A DNA stretch of 32,852 nt, taken from positions 1-32,852 of the forward strand of contig CAUUMS010000017.1 of the NCBI GenBank assembly GCA_963546395.1, read 5' to 3'. The translations under genes were made by a program, and so were the position numbers. Of this stretch, positions 6,745 through 15,691 are shown piece after piece. The DNA is from Bacteroides_D sp963546395 (GTDB taxonomy: Bacteria; Bacteroidota; Bacteroidia; Bacteroidales; CAJPTX01). The stretch's first letter is position 1. Each line of letters opens with the position of its first letter. A model generated the notes under the pieces. It was not told where the DNA came from, did no database searches, and worked only from the letters and a program-made list of their open reading frames with translations.

Positions 6745-7998
6745 ATGGAGCTGCGACGCGTAGTAATCACCGGCCTGGGTGCCCTCACCCCCATAGGCAA
6801 CACCCTGTCGGCCTACTGGGAGGCGCTGGAGGCTGGCGTCTCGGGCTGCGCCCCGATTGCGGGCTTTGACGTTTCCAAGTTCAAGACCACCATTGCGTGC
6901 GAGTTGAAGGGATTCAACGCGCAGGATCACTTCGACCGGAAGGAGATTAAGAAGCTCGATCTGTACGCGCAGTACGCGCTGGTGGCCGTCAAGGAGGCGA
7001 TGCAGGATGCGGGGCTCATCGAGGGCGGCGTGGATCCCGATCGTGCCGGCGTGGTGTGGGGATCGGGTATCGGGGGGATTTCCACGTTCTGGAACGAGGC
7101 GGAGTCTTTCTTTCACGGCGACGAGATTCCCCGATTCAACCCGTTCTTCATCCCCAAGATGATCTCCGACATTGCAGCGGGGCACATCTCGATGCGGTAT
7201 GGGTTCCGGGGGCCGAACTACACCACGGTGTCGGCTTGCGCCTCGTCGACGCATGCGCTGATCGATGCCACGAATCTCATTCGCATGGGGCGCGCCGATC
7301 TGTTCATCTCGGGGGGCTCGGAGGCGGCGATATGCCCTGCGGGCCTGGGAGGCTTTAGCGCCATGCAGGCCCTCTCCACCCGTAATGATGACCCGAAGAC
7401 GGCTTCACGTCCATTCGATAAGGATCGTGACGGCTTTGTGATGGGCGAGGGGGCTGGTGCCCTCATCCTGGAGGAGTACGAGCATGCGAAGGCTCGCGGT
7501 GCTAAGATTTACGCAGAGGTCGTGGGCTGCGGCATGACGGCGGATGCCTACCACCTGACGGCTCCCCACCCCGAGGGGCTGGGGGCTTCGCAGGTGATGC
7601 GTCTGGCGATGCAGGAGGCTGGCATTAAGCCTGCGGATATCGACTATCTCAATGCGCACGGGACATCGACCCCTGCCGGGGACGTGGCTGAAATCAAGGC
7701 CATCGAGAAGGCCTTCGGGGAGGATGCCCCGAAGCTGAGCATCAGCTCCACGAAGTCGATGACGGGTCACCTACTCGGTGCGGCGGGAGCTATTGAGGCG
7801 TTGGCGTGCGTGCTGGCCATCACGAAGGGGGTAATACCTCCGACGATCAACTTCTGCACGGCGGATCCGGATATCAATCCGAATCTCAATCTCACGCTCA
7901 ACAAGCCGGGCAAGCGGGATGTGCGGTATGCCTTGTCGAACACGTTTGGGTTCGGGGGGCACAATTCGTCGATTATCCTCAAGCGGTACGATGGCTAG
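6745..7998 (+). CDS. fabF: 3-oxoacyl-ACP synthase II
   Basis: FabF condenses malonyl-ACP with acyl-ACP during fatty acid elongation. The 417-residue protein has the full ketosynthase fold and catalytic triad: Cys165 in VSACASSTHAL, His305 in NAHGTSTPAGD and His342 in KSMTGHLLGAAGA. The N-terminus RRVVITGLGALTPIG and C-terminus SNTFGFGGHNSS are canonical. It follows acpP and precedes rnc, a common bacterial order, so it is read as the primary-metabolism enzyme and not part of the polyene cluster that starts 1.9 kb downstream, although cross-use cannot be excluded. Confidence 0.95.
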   Translation: MELRRVVITGLGALTPIGNTLSAYWEALEAGVSGCAPIAGFDVSKFKTTIACELKGFNAQDHFDRKEIKKLDLYAQYALVAVKEAMQDAGLIEGGVDPDRAGVVWGSGIGGISTFWNEAESFFHGDEIPRFNPFFIPKMISDIAAGHISMRYGFRGPNYTTVSACASSTHALIDATNLIRMGRADLFISGGSEAAICPAGLGGFSAMQALSTRNDDPKTASRPFDKDRDGFVMGEGAGALILEEYEHAKARGAKIYAEVVGCGMTADAYHLTAPHPEGLGASQVMRLAMQEAGIKPADIDYLNAHGTSTPAGDVAEIKAIEKAFGEDAPKLSISSTKSMTGHLLGAAGAIEALACVLAITKGVIPPTINFCTADPDINPNLNLTLNKPGKRDVRYALSNTFGFGGHNSSIILKRYDG

Positions 7999-8022
7999 TC
8001 GGCCATAGCCGCTAGCGTGGCG

Positions 8023-8775
8023 ATGTTTGGGGCTTTGCGTCGCAGGTATCTGCGCGTAGTATTGCGTCGGCAAGAGGGGCTTGTGCCCCTCTTCGCCGAC
8101 CTTTTGCATGTGATACCACGGCGTGTGGATCTCTACCAGCTGGCATTGACCCACTCATCGGCGTCGCCTGCGGCCGGTATGCCCGAGGGGGTCTCCTACG
8201 AGCGGCTTGAGTACTTGGGGGATGCCGTCATAGAGCTGGCGGTGAGCGAGTATCTGTATGCCCGCTACCCCAACTTGCAGGAGGGTGACCTCACGCAGCT
8301 GCGCGCGCGCATCGTCTCGCGCGAGACGATCAATCGGCTGGCGGAGGAGGTGGCACTGCACCGTTTCATTCGTCACAGCATTCATTCGGCCCGCATTCCG
8401 GGTAATGTGCTGGGGAATGCATTCGAGGCTCTCTTTGGGGCCATCTTTCTCGATCGTGGGTACCGTGTGGCGCGCAGGGTGCTCTACGGGGAGTTTCTCT
8501 GCAAGCGGGTGGACATGGCCCAGCTGTCGGAGCATCGGCTGGATAGCAAATCGAAGCTCTACGGGTGGGCGCAGCGGGCGAATCTTCCGTTCGAGCTGCT
8601 GGTGAGCCAGGCTCCGGGATTGCCTGTCCGTTTTTGCGCTGCGGTGACCATCGCCGGCGAGGAGGTGTGCTCGGCTTACGGCTCATCCAAGAAGAAGGCG
8701 GAGCAGCTGGCGTGCCAGGCGTTCTTCGATCGTGGCCTGGAGCAGCGTAATTACGCCACCGCAACGCAGGCGTAG
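8023..8775 (+). CDS. rnc: Ribonuclease III
   Basis: RNase III cuts double-stranded RNA in rRNA and mRNA processing. The 250-residue product has an N-terminal endonuclease domain with the signature ERLEYLGDAVIEL (Asp67 catalytic) and NAFEALFGAIFLD (Glu135). A C-terminal dsRNA-binding domain runs from about residue 165, with the KSKLYGWAQ start and GSSKKKAEQLACQAF helix. The residue before AFEA is Asn where E. coli has Asp; I believe this is common in Bacteroidetes homologues. ATG 8023 is chosen over in-frame GTG 8017 only two codons upstream; neither has a clear ribosome site. The gene follows fabF by 24 bases, probably in the same transcript. Confidence 0.93.
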   Translation: MFGALRRRYLRVVLRRQEGLVPLFADLLHVIPRRVDLYQLALTHSSASPAAGMPEGVSYERLEYLGDAVIELAVSEYLYARYPNLQEGDLTQLRARIVSRETINRLAEEVALHRFIRHSIHSARIPGNVLGNAFEALFGAIFLDRGYRVARRVLYGEFLCKRVDMAQLSEHRLDSKSKLYGWAQRANLPFELLVSQAPGLPVRFCAAVTIAGEEVCSAYGSSKKKAEQLACQAFFDRGLEQRNYATATQA

Positions 8776-8951
8776 CGGCTGCCGAGAGCCCGTTTGGCGG
8801 GTAGGTGCCCGCAACTTTTCGAGCGATTCAAATCCTGTTTCCTTCACCCCGTAAAATATATGGGGTGTGAGGTAACCTGTTGCGTCTTTCCACAGTTTAA
8901 TCACGGTGTGGGAGCGGCCGATAGGTGTGCCGCAAAGCCAAGATTAATGCT

Positions 8952-9677
8952 ATGAATCGTTTCGTCCCGGCTTGGGTACTGGGGGTGTTGGTGGCCCTGC
9001 TTTGGGCTCCAGGGGTGATGGCGCAGAAGGCCATTAGCGTCACGTACAGCTACAAGGCACAGGTGCCTAAGGCTATTCAGCGGTTGCCGCAGAGCACCAT
9101 GCGCACCCAGGCTATGGCTAAGGTGAAGGCCCTGAACGGGCGTTTCACCCTCTACAGCCGCGAGGGGCTTTACGCATTCACGTCGTCCTATGCGGGTGGG
9201 AAGATAATGAACGTCAAGGGGCGCTCGGCGGTCTACTACACCAGCAAGGAGGCGCAGCGTTACACGATGGAGAATCTGTTCGGGAAGCTCTACCTCGTGA
9301 AGGAGCCGTTTGTTGAGAATAAGTGGTTCTACGGGGATGGGGAGACGAAGGAGATTCTGGGGCACGTGTGCCAGCGCGCCACGCTGGAGAGCGAGCCTAA
9401 CAAGGTGGTGGCCTGGTACGCGGAGGATATCCCCCAGGCTGTGGGGCCGTTGGGATTCGGTGGGTTGCCGGGGCTCATCCTCGAGCTGGAGGTGGTGGAT
9501 GAGCTGGTGTGCCAAGCCACGAAGATCGACCTGGCGGCTAATGCCAAGCTGAGGGTGGTGCCCCCCAAGGCGGCCACGGTGTACACGCGGGAGAAGTACG
9601 AAAAGATTCGGGAGCAGAAGTTCCGTGAGCGGGGAATTACCGACATGTCTCTCCGCGTGGCTATTCCGTTTCCGTAG
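8952..9677 (+). CDS. GLPGLI family secreted protein
   Basis: The 241-residue product belongs to the GLPGLI family of Bacteroidetes exported proteins, named for the motif seen here as GFGGLPGLILELEV near residue 175. Residues 1-22 form a signal peptide (MNRFVPAWVLGVLVALLWAPGVMAQ, cut shown only approximately). The rest is predicted beta-rich, with YSYKAQ at the mature start and an AWYAEDIPQAVGP segment before the motif. The function of the family is unknown. ATG 8952 is chosen because the open frame from 8925 adds nine residues that would spoil the signal peptide. It stands alone between rnc and the polyene cluster; its length is typical. Confidence 0.85.
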   Translation: MNRFVPAWVLGVLVALLWAPGVMAQKAISVTYSYKAQVPKAIQRLPQSTMRTQAMAKVKALNGRFTLYSREGLYAFTSSYAGGKIMNVKGRSAVYYTSKEAQRYTMENLFGKLYLVKEPFVENKWFYGDGETKEILGHVCQRATLESEPNKVVAWYAEDIPQAVGPLGFGGLPGLILELEVVDELVCQATKIDLAANAKLRVVPPKAATVYTREKYEKIREQKFRERGITDMSLRVAIPFP

Positions 9678-9794
9678 CCGCTGAGCACCCTCCCCTGCAC
9701 AGGGGGAACGAGCGGGCATATCTCTTGACGGCAAGCGCATGTAGAGCCCGCTGCATTTGGGATTGGGCATAGGGGTCACTCTGGCCAGAATGCG

Positions 9795-9802
9795 TACCTT
9801 TG
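9795..9802 (+). promoter_or_regulatory. -7 box for the polyene cluster
   Basis: TACCTTTG exactly matches TAnnTTTG and lies 91 bases upstream of the ammonia-lyase start at 9893. It is the only such box seen in the 215-base gap after the GLPGLI gene, so it is the best candidate for driving the cluster. The -33 element is not evident. A 7-base inverted repeat (AGCGGGC 9711-9717 with GCCCGCT 9746-9752) lies just upstream and could be an operator. Confidence 0.5.
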
Positions 9803-9892
9803 CCGGCGCACCTTGCGCAGGCGTGCTGGCGGAGCAATGCGAGGCTGGCCGATGGTTGGGTGCGGGGTGTGAATTTTACCAGGAGTCGCGCA

Positions 9893-11455
9893 GTGCCTAC
9901 TACAGCAGAACAGACGATCCTCTTGCCCCCGGCACCTAGGCTCACCCTGGCCCAGGTGGACGGCGTGGTGCGCCGATGCGCACGGGTGGAGGTGACGGAG
10001 GAGCTGCTGGCCCTGGCGGAGCGGAGCCACACCTTCCTGAAGCACTTTGCGCAGGATAAGGTGATCTATGGCATCAACACGGGCTTTGGGCCCATGGCGC
10101 AGTACAGGGTGCCCGAGGAGGATCTCCGGGGGTTGCAGTATAACATCATACTGAGCCACTCCACGGGAGCTGGGCAACCGTTGCGTGCCGACCATGTGCG
10201 CGGGGCCCTGCTGGCTAGGCTGATGACTTTCGCCCAGGGGTGCTCGGGGGCGCATGCTGAGACGCTGACGCTGCTAGCCCGCTTTCTCAATGAGGATATT
10301 GTACCGTACGTTCCCCGCCATGGTAGCGTGGGCGCGAGTGGTGATCTGGTGCAGTTGGCCCATATAGCCCTGACGCTCATAGGCCAGGGGCAGGTGATGG
10401 TGGGACGAGGGGGCTGGGAGCCCACGGAGGCGGCGTTGGCCCGGGTGGGGATAGAGCCGCTGCGGATGTACCTGCGGGAGGGGCTGGCTCTCACCAACGG
10501 CACATCGGTGATGGTGGGGATTGGGCTGGTCAATCTCATCGAGGCGCACCGGTTGCTGGCATGGGCCATCATGGCCTCGTCGCTGCTGAATGAGGTGGCG
10601 GCCTCGTACGATGATTTTGCCTCGGAGGCACTCAATGCTACCAAGCTTCACGCTGGTCAGCAGCGGGTGGCAGCGCATATGCGGGAGTGGCTGAGGGGGA
10701 GTGAGGCGGTGCGGAGCCGTGAGGCGGAGCTGTATTGCACGCACCAGGAGGCGGTGTTCGACCGCAAGGTGCAACCCTACTACTCATTGCGATGCGTGCC
10801 GCAGGTGTTGGGCCCAGTGCTGGACACCATTGAGTATGCTGAGCGCATCGTGCTGGAGGAGCTGCACTCGGTGTGCGACAACCCGGTGGTGGATATGGAT
10901 GGGGGGACGGTGCTCCACGGGGGTAACTTCCATGGCGACTACGTGTCGCTCGAGATGGACAAGCTGAAGATTGCCATCGGTAAGTTGACCATGCTGGCGG
11001 AGCGACAGATCAACTACCTGATGCATGACCGCATCAATGGGGTGCTACCGCCGTTTGCCAACATGGGGCGGCTGGGTTACAACTACGGGTTGCAGGCTGC
11101 ACAGTTTACGGCTACATCCACCACGGCGGAGTCACAGACGCTGGCGTACCCGATGTATTTGCACAGCATTCCCTGCAATAACGATAACCAGGACATCGTG
11201 AGCATGGGCACCAATGGGGCGTTGCTCTGCTCGCAGGTGCTGGAGAATGGCTACCAGGTGCTGGCGGTGCTGATGATGACGCTAGTGCAGTCGGTGGACA
11301 TCCTTTCGTTGGGCTCAAAGCTTTCCTCGCAGACTCGCAGGCAGTGCGAGGCGTTGCGGACGTTGTTCCCCCCGTTGGTGGAGGATCGCCCTCTGTATGA
11401 GCCGCTGGAGGCGGTGCGGGCTTTCCTGTATGAGAATGATCCCGAGGAGGTGTAG
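9893..11455 (+). CDS. Tyrosine ammonia-lyase (HAL/PAL family)
   Basis: The enzyme should deaminate L-tyrosine to p-coumarate, the aryl starter of the polyene. The 520-residue product has the MIO prosthetic group triad Ala148-Ser149-Gly150 in GSVGASGDLVQLAH and the catalytic Tyr59 in YGINTGFGPMAQYRV. It also has LTNGTSVM and the C-terminal TSTTAESQTLAYPM and DNQDIVSMGTNG blocks. The ring-selectivity pair is Ser88-His89 (ILSHSTG), as in histidine lyases but also as I recall in the Flavobacterium johnsoniae tyrosine ammonia-lyase, which it resembles closely throughout. Histidine lyase is the alternative, but no hut genes are nearby. GTG 9893 is chosen because AGGAG lies 7 bases upstream; the longer frame from TTG 9800 would begin inside the -7 box. 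Confidence 0.85.
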   Translation: MPTTAEQTILLPPAPRLTLAQVDGVVRRCARVEVTEELLALAERSHTFLKHFAQDKVIYGINTGFGPMAQYRVPEEDLRGLQYNIILSHSTGAGQPLRADHVRGALLARLMTFAQGCSGAHAETLTLLARFLNEDIVPYVPRHGSVGASGDLVQLAHIALTLIGQGQVMVGRGGWEPTEAALARVGIEPLRMYLREGLALTNGTSVMVGIGLVNLIEAHRLLAWAIMASSLLNEVAASYDDFASEALNATKLHAGQQRVAAHMREWLRGSEAVRSREAELYCTHQEAVFDRKVQPYYSLRCVPQVLGPVLDTIEYAERIVLEELHSVCDNPVVDMDGGTVLHGGNFHGDYVSLEMDKLKIAIGKLTMLAERQINYLMHDRINGVLPPFANMGRLGYNYGLQAAQFTATSTTAESQTLAYPMYLHSIPCNNDNQDIVSMGTNGALLCSQVLENGYQVLAVLMMTLVQSVDILSLGSKLSSQTRRQCEALRTLFPPLVEDRPLYEPLEAVRAFLYENDPEEV

Positions 11456-11457
11456 CT

Positions 11458-12192
11458 ATGGAGAGTCGGTATGCTATTGTGACGGGTGGTTCGCGCGGCA
11501 TCGGTCGGGCGGTGTGTTTGCGTCTCGCGGCGATGGGGTACAATATCCTGTTGACCTATCACACGAACGATGCGTTGGCCGCCTCGGTGACCGAGGAGGT
11601 GTCGGCATTGGGGGTGAGCTGCGAAGCCTTACGGTTCGATGTGCGTGATGCCGCGGAGAGCGAGTCGGTGCTGGGGGGATGGCTCAATGCGCATCCCGAG
11701 GCGCGGATGGAGGTGTTGGTGAATAATGCGGGATTTCGGCGGGATAATCTCTTCCTGTGGCAGACCGAGGAGGACTGGCGGAGCGTGCTGGAGGTGAGCC
11801 TGTGGGGTTTTCTGCACGTGACGCAGCTGGTGCTGAAGCGGATGGTGGTGCAGCGTTACGGTCGCATTGTCAATGTAGCCTCACTGTCAGGGGTTAAGGG
11901 GCTGGTGGGGCAGACCAACTACTCGGCTGCGAAGGGGGGGCTCATAGCAGCCACCAAGGCCCTGTCGCAGGAGGTGGCACGCCGGGGTATCACGGTGAAC
12001 GCAGTGGCACCGGGATTCATCGCCACGGATATGACAGCCGATCTCGATGAGGCGCAGCTGAAGGCTCTGATACCGATGCAGCGTTTTGGCACCGCCGATG
12101 AGGTGGCCTCCGTGGTGGGGTTCCTCGCCTCGCGGGAGGCCTCGTACGTGACGGGCGAGGTGATATCGATCAATGGGGGTCTGTATACCTAG
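11458..12192 (+). CDS. 3-oxoacyl-ACP reductase (FabG-like)
   Basis: This short-chain dehydrogenase would reduce the beta-keto group after each condensation. The 244-residue product has the NADP loop TGGSRGIGRA, VNNAGFRRDN and the catalytic Ser142, Tyr155, Lys159 (ASLSG and NYSAAKGG), with GLIAATKALSQE and VAPGFIATDM following. The end VTGEVISINGGLYT is typical of FabG. It starts two bases after the ammonia-lyase stop, so it is read as the cluster's own ketoreductase, equivalent to ApeQ of proteobacterial aryl-polyene loci, and not the housekeeping FabG. Confidence 0.9.
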   Translation: MESRYAIVTGGSRGIGRAVCLRLAAMGYNILLTYHTNDALAASVTEEVSALGVSCEALRFDVRDAAESESVLGGWLNAHPEARMEVLVNNAGFRRDNLFLWQTEEDWRSVLEVSLWGFLHVTQLVLKRMVVQRYGRIVNVASLSGVKGLVGQTNYSAAKGGLIAATKALSQEVARRGITVNAVAPGFIATDMTADLDEAQLKALIPMQRFGTADEVASVVGFLASREASYVTGEVISINGGLYT

Positions 12193-12209
12193 GGTAAGGT
12201 GGGTGAGCT

Positions 12210-13436
12210 ATGAATAGACGGGTGGTAATCACGGGCATGGGGATCTACTCCTGCCTGGGTGTGGGTGCAGATGCAGTGGCGCAGGCTCTCTATGAGGGTC
12301 GCTCGGGGGTGGGGCTCGATCCGCAGCGGAAGGAGTTTGGCTATCGGTCCTCGCTGACGGGCATTTTGCCGCTTCCCGACCTGAAGGGAGAGCTCGATCG
12401 TAAGAGTCGTAACACGCTGCCCGAGCAGGGGGCTTACGCCTATGTGGCCACCCGGCAGGCCCTAGAGCAGGCGCGCATTGATGCCGACTACCTGGCTGGG
12501 CACGAGGTGGGGATTATCTACGGGAACGATAGCACGGCAGAGCCCGTCATCCGGAGCGTGGATACCATTCGGGCTAAGAAGAGCACGCAGCTAGTGGGCT
12601 CGAGCTCGATATTCCAGAGCATGAATTCGACAGTGACGATGAACCTGTCGGTGATATTCAAGCTACGCGGGATCAATTTCACGGTGTCTGGGGCGTGCGC
12701 CAGCGGATCGCACTCGCTGGGCCTGGCCTCTCTGCTCATACGGCAGGGCTTGCAGGATTGCGTGGTGTGTGGCGGAGCCCAGGAGGTGAACATCTATTCC
12801 CAGGGGAGTTTTGATGGGATCTCGGCCTTCTCGATCCGTGAGGATGCCCCGGCTCAAGCATCCCGCCCGTTCGATAGGGATCGGGATGGACTGGTGCCGA
12901 GTGGTGGGGCTGCAACGCTGGTGGTGGAGGATCTGGAGTTGGCTAAACGCCGCGGAGCACCCATACTGGCAGAGGTTTTGGGGTACGGATTCTCGTCGAA
13001 TGGCGACCATATCTCGGTGCCCAACGTGGATGGCCCATACCGTTCGCTTCAGATGGCACTGCGGGAGTCGGGGCTTCGGGTGGAGGAGGTGGAGTACATC
13101 AACGCACATGCGACCTCCACGCCGCTTGGTGACTACAACGAGGCATTGGCCATTGCGAAGCTCTTGGGTGAGCATCGGCCGTATGTGGCCTCGACGAAAT
13201 CATTCACGGGTCACGAGATGTGGATGGCAGGCGCTAGCGAGGTGGTGTATTCGCTGCTGATGATGGAGCGTGGATTCATTGCGGCGAATCTCAATTTCGA
13301 GCACCCTGATGAGGCATCAGCGGCGCTGAACATCCCGCCAGAGCGGGTAGATCGGGGGTTCGATGTGTTCCTGTCCAACTCGTTTGGCTTCGGGGGCACG
13401 AATTCGACGTTGGCGATTCGTCGCTACAGGGGTTAA
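12210..13436 (+). CDS. Beta-ketoacyl-ACP synthase, FabB/FabF-like
   Basis: The 408-residue protein is a complete ketosynthase with all three active-site residues: Cys163 in GACASGSHSL, His300 in NAHATSTPLGDYNEA and His335 in KSFTGHEMWMAGASE. The Cys context and the lower identity to the fabF product mark it as a paralogue of the FabB-like branch. It starts 17 bases after the reductase. In aryl-polyene loci one stand-alone ketosynthase is thought to start or prime the chain while a heterodimer elongates; this homodimer-type enzyme is a candidate for the first role. The acyl carrier protein gene follows after 20 bases. Confidence 0.9.
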   Translation: MNRRVVITGMGIYSCLGVGADAVAQALYEGRSGVGLDPQRKEFGYRSSLTGILPLPDLKGELDRKSRNTLPEQGAYAYVATRQALEQARIDADYLAGHEVGIIYGNDSTAEPVIRSVDTIRAKKSTQLVGSSSIFQSMNSTVTMNLSVIFKLRGINFTVSGACASGSHSLGLASLLIRQGLQDCVVCGGAQEVNIYSQGSFDGISAFSIREDAPAQASRPFDRDRDGLVPSGGAATLVVEDLELAKRRGAPILAEVLGYGFSSNGDHISVPNVDGPYRSLQMALRESGLRVEEVEYINAHATSTPLGDYNEALAIAKLLGEHRPYVASTKSFTGHEMWMAGASEVVYSLLMMERGFIAANLNFEHPDEASAALNIPPERVDRGFDVFLSNSFGFGGTNSTLAIRRYRG

Positions 13437-13456
13437 TCAAACAACAGGGTAGCATC

Positions 13457-13711
13457 ATGGCTGCGAGCAAGGAGCTTATCGAGAAGATCAACACGTTGAT
13501 TGCCGAGGAATTCGAGGTAGAAATTGAGCGCATAGTCCCAGATGGGGCCTTGATGGAGACGCTGAATCTCGATAGCCTGGATCTGGTGGACATGGTTGTG
13601 CTAGTGGAGCAGGCCTTCGGCATCACGTTACGACCAGAGGATTTTGCTGGGGTGAGGACGTTCGATGACTTCTACAATTTGATAGATAGGAAGACGACGA
13701 ACAATGGCTGA
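13457..13711 (+). CDS. Acyl carrier protein of the polyene cluster (1)
   Basis: The 84-residue acidic protein has the phosphopantetheine site Ser40 in NLDSLDLVDMVVLVEQAFG, and helix III with RPEDFAGVRTFDDF. It differs clearly from AcpP (6460-6696), with an EEFEVEIERIVPDG loop before helix II. Lying between a ketosynthase and an acyltransferase, it probably carries the starter or the growing polyene. Its last 8 bases overlap the acyltransferase start, which suggests coupled translation. Confidence 0.9.
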   Translation: MAASKELIEKINTLIAEEFEVEIERIVPDGALMETLNLDSLDLVDMVVLVEQAFGITLRPEDFAGVRTFDDFYNLIDRKTTNNG

Positions 13712-14597
13712 TGGGCAGTCGTGGCGTGGGCAAAGTCGTGGTGGCGCGCTGGGACATCGGATCTTCTTGATGCTCATTCGCTGGTGCGGGGTGCGTGCGG
13801 CGTACGTGCTTCTGTGCCTGGTGGTGCCCTATTTTTGTCTATTCGCCCCGGGAGCTAGTCGGCAAGCACGCCGGTTTGCGAGTCGTCACCTTGGCTACGG
13901 GTGGTTGACGGCATGGGGGTACACGCTGCTCAACTTTTACCGGCTGGGGCAAGTGCTGGTGGATAAGGCTGCGCTCCTGATGGAGCGCGGTAAGCGTTTC
14001 CGTTTTTCGTATGACACCTCCTACCCGCAACTACTGGCCATGCTGGAGCGACGAGAGGGGGTTGTCTTTATTGGGGCACACGTGGGGAACTGGGAGATCG
14101 GGGCTCCGCACTTTGGGGAGTACGCAGCGCGTATGCACCTGGTGCTATTCGACGGGGAGCATGCGCAGATTAAGCGTCTGATGGCTTCGTACCGCAAGGC
14201 TCCGGAGTATCACATGATACCGGTGAAGGCGGGCGAGCTGGGGCATGTGGTGGCCATTCACAATGCGCTACGTGCGGGGGAGATAGTGTGCTTTCAGGGG
14301 GATCGCTACGTGGAGGGTATGCGTTGCATCCGTTTGCCGTTCCTGCGCGGCATGGCCAATTTTCCAGCTGGCCCCTTTGCGACAGCAGTGCGGGAGAAGA
14401 AGGCGGCTGTGTTCTACTACGCGCTGCGTGGACGGGGATGTCATTACCGATTTGTGTTCCGTGTGGTGGAGTCGGATCGGGTGCAAGAGCTGGGGGAACA
14501 GGGTTTGGCCCAGTATTACGTGAACGAGCTGGAGCGGGTGGTTCGCATGCATCCGACGCAGTGGTTCAATCTGTACGATTTTTGGCGAGAGGCGTAG
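13704..14597 (+). CDS. Lipid A-type lysophospholipid acyltransferase (LpxL/HtrB family)
   Basis: Family members move acyl chains from ACP to a lipid acceptor at the inner membrane. The 297-residue product has a hydrophobic segment near residues 29-52 (the YVLLCLVVPYF region). The HX4E catalytic motif His126-Glu131 lies in GAHVGNWEIG, and a later FQGDRYVEG block gives the second conserved site. The C-terminus has the HPTQWFNLYDFW motif typical of the family. Lying in a polyene cluster and away from lipid A genes, it may acylate the polyene's lipid or sugar carrier. In the xanthomonadin and aryl-polyene loci of other phyla a similar acyltransferase is present. The start overlaps the carrier-protein gene by 8 bases. 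Confidence 0.88.
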   Translation: MADGQSWRGQSRGGALGHRIFLMLIRWCGVRAAYVLLCLVVPYFCLFAPGASRQARRFASRHLGYGWLTAWGYTLLNFYRLGQVLVDKAALLMERGKRFRFSYDTSYPQLLAMLERREGVVFIGAHVGNWEIGAPHFGEYAARMHLVLFDGEHAQIKRLMASYRKAPEYHMIPVKAGELGHVVAIHNALRAGEIVCFQGDRYVEGMRCIRLPFLRGMANFPAGPFATAVREKKAAVFYYALRGRGCHYRFVFRVVESDRVQELGEQGLAQYYVNELERVVRMHPTQWFNLYDFWREA

Positions 14598-14598
14598 T

Positions 14599-15687
14599 AT
14601 GGAGCTAGATTCACCGCAGAGGGAGCATTACGCCTCGGAGCATTTGCGAGCCCATGAGGCGCAGCGGGCCGCAGAGGCCATAGCATTCGGGCCGGTGGTA
14701 TTCCAGGTGGCTCGGCTCATGGTGGAGTGGGGTATCTTCAGCCTGCTTGAGGAGCACGAGGAGGGGCTTACCCTCGATGAGGTGGCTTCGGGGAAGGGGC
14801 TGAGCCGATATGCCGCACAGATCCTACTGGAGTCGGCACTCACCGCGGGAATGATCCATTACCGGGATGGGCACTACCACCTGGGTAAGGTGGGGTGGTT
14901 CCTTCAGCATGGCGAGATGACGCGTGCCAATCTGGATTTTAACCACTACGTGAACTACCTCGGCCTGTACCATCTGGATGAGGCTTTGCAGGAGGGTAGG
15001 CCCGCTGGCTTGAAGGTGTTCGGGGAGTGGGATACCATCTACGAGGGGCTCTCACAGCTGCCACCGAGGGTGCAGGAGAGCTGGTTTGGCTTTGACCACT
15101 TCTACTCTGATGGGGCATTTCAAGCCGCGCTGCGCATTGTGTTTGCCGAGCCCGTTCGTCGCCTGCTCGATGTGGGTGGAAACACGGGTCGCTGGGCGCG
15201 GCAGTGCGTGGAGTATGACCCGCAGGTGAAGGTGGTGGTGATGGATTTGCCAGGGCAGCTGGCTATGATGCGTGATGCAGTGGCTGGTTCACCCCATGCA
15301 GAGAGGATTCAGGGGCATAGCGCCAATGTGTTGGATGAGACAGTGGCATTCCCAACGGGGTTTGATGCGATATGGATGAGCCAGTTTCTCGACTGCTTCT
15401 CGAGTGACCAGGTGGTGAGCATTCTAAGCCGGGCACGGGCTAGCATGTCGGAGAGCACAAGGCTGTACATCATGGAAACGCTGTGGGACAGGCAGCGTTT
15501 TGAGACCGCTTCCTTTTGCCTTGCACAGACTAGCGTCTACTTTACAACCATGGCGAACGGGAACAGTAAGATGTTCTACTCCGGTGACCTTTTAGCGTGC
15601 ATTGCGCAGGCAGGGCTTGATGTGGTGGCTACGCATGATGGGCTGGGGTATGGGCATAGCGTGCTGGTGTGCAAATTGGGGGCCTAG
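14599..15687 (+). CDS. SAM-dependent O-methyltransferase (COMT-like)
   Basis: The 362-residue product has the two-part layout of hydroxyindole/caffeate-type O-methyltransferases. An N-terminal winged-helix dimerisation domain (residues about 30-120, LTLDEVASGKGLSRYAAQILL) precedes the SAM fold with motif I LLDVGGNTGRW near residue 190, VVMDLPGQL and a DAIWMSQFLDCFSSDQVV segment where such enzymes place catalytic residues. The likely target is a hydroxyl on the aryl head group, since flexirubin and aryl-polyene heads often carry methyl or methoxy groups. C-methylation is an alternative that the sequence cannot exclude. The gene begins one base after the acyltransferase stop and ends 4 bases before the dehydratase. 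Confidence 0.85.
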   Translation: MELDSPQREHYASEHLRAHEAQRAAEAIAFGPVVFQVARLMVEWGIFSLLEEHEEGLTLDEVASGKGLSRYAAQILLESALTAGMIHYRDGHYHLGKVGWFLQHGEMTRANLDFNHYVNYLGLYHLDEALQEGRPAGLKVFGEWDTIYEGLSQLPPRVQESWFGFDHFYSDGAFQAALRIVFAEPVRRLLDVGGNTGRWARQCVEYDPQVKVVVMDLPGQLAMMRDAVAGSPHAERIQGHSANVLDETVAFPTGFDAIWMSQFLDCFSSDQVVSILSRARASMSESTRLYIMETLWDRQRFETASFCLAQTSVYFTTMANGNSKMFYSGDLLACIAQAGLDVVATHDGLGYGHSVLVCKLGA

Positions 15688-15691
15688 AGGG

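Noticed and set aside
6697..7254. Open frame of 185 codons on the minus strand
   Set aside because: It lies antisense to fabF; the composition is Arg/His-rich and resembles no family.
8845..8867. CACCCC/GGGGTG inverted repeat before the GLPGLI gene
   Set aside because: Six pairs around an 11-base AT-rich loop, no T tract and no promoter match; not distinctive enough.
9691..9707. Possible terminator after the GLPGLI gene
   Set aside because: Only a 5-6 bp stem (TCCCC/GGGGA) without a T tract; too weak to list.
9800..9892. Longer start for the ammonia-lyase
   Set aside because: The TTG at 9800 lies inside the TACCTTTG promoter box, the extra residues match nothing, and AGGAG precedes GTG 9893 at good spacing.
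10066..10644. Open frame of 192 codons on the minus strand
   Set aside because: It lies antisense to the ammonia-lyase and is Ser/Arg/Pro-rich shadow sequence.
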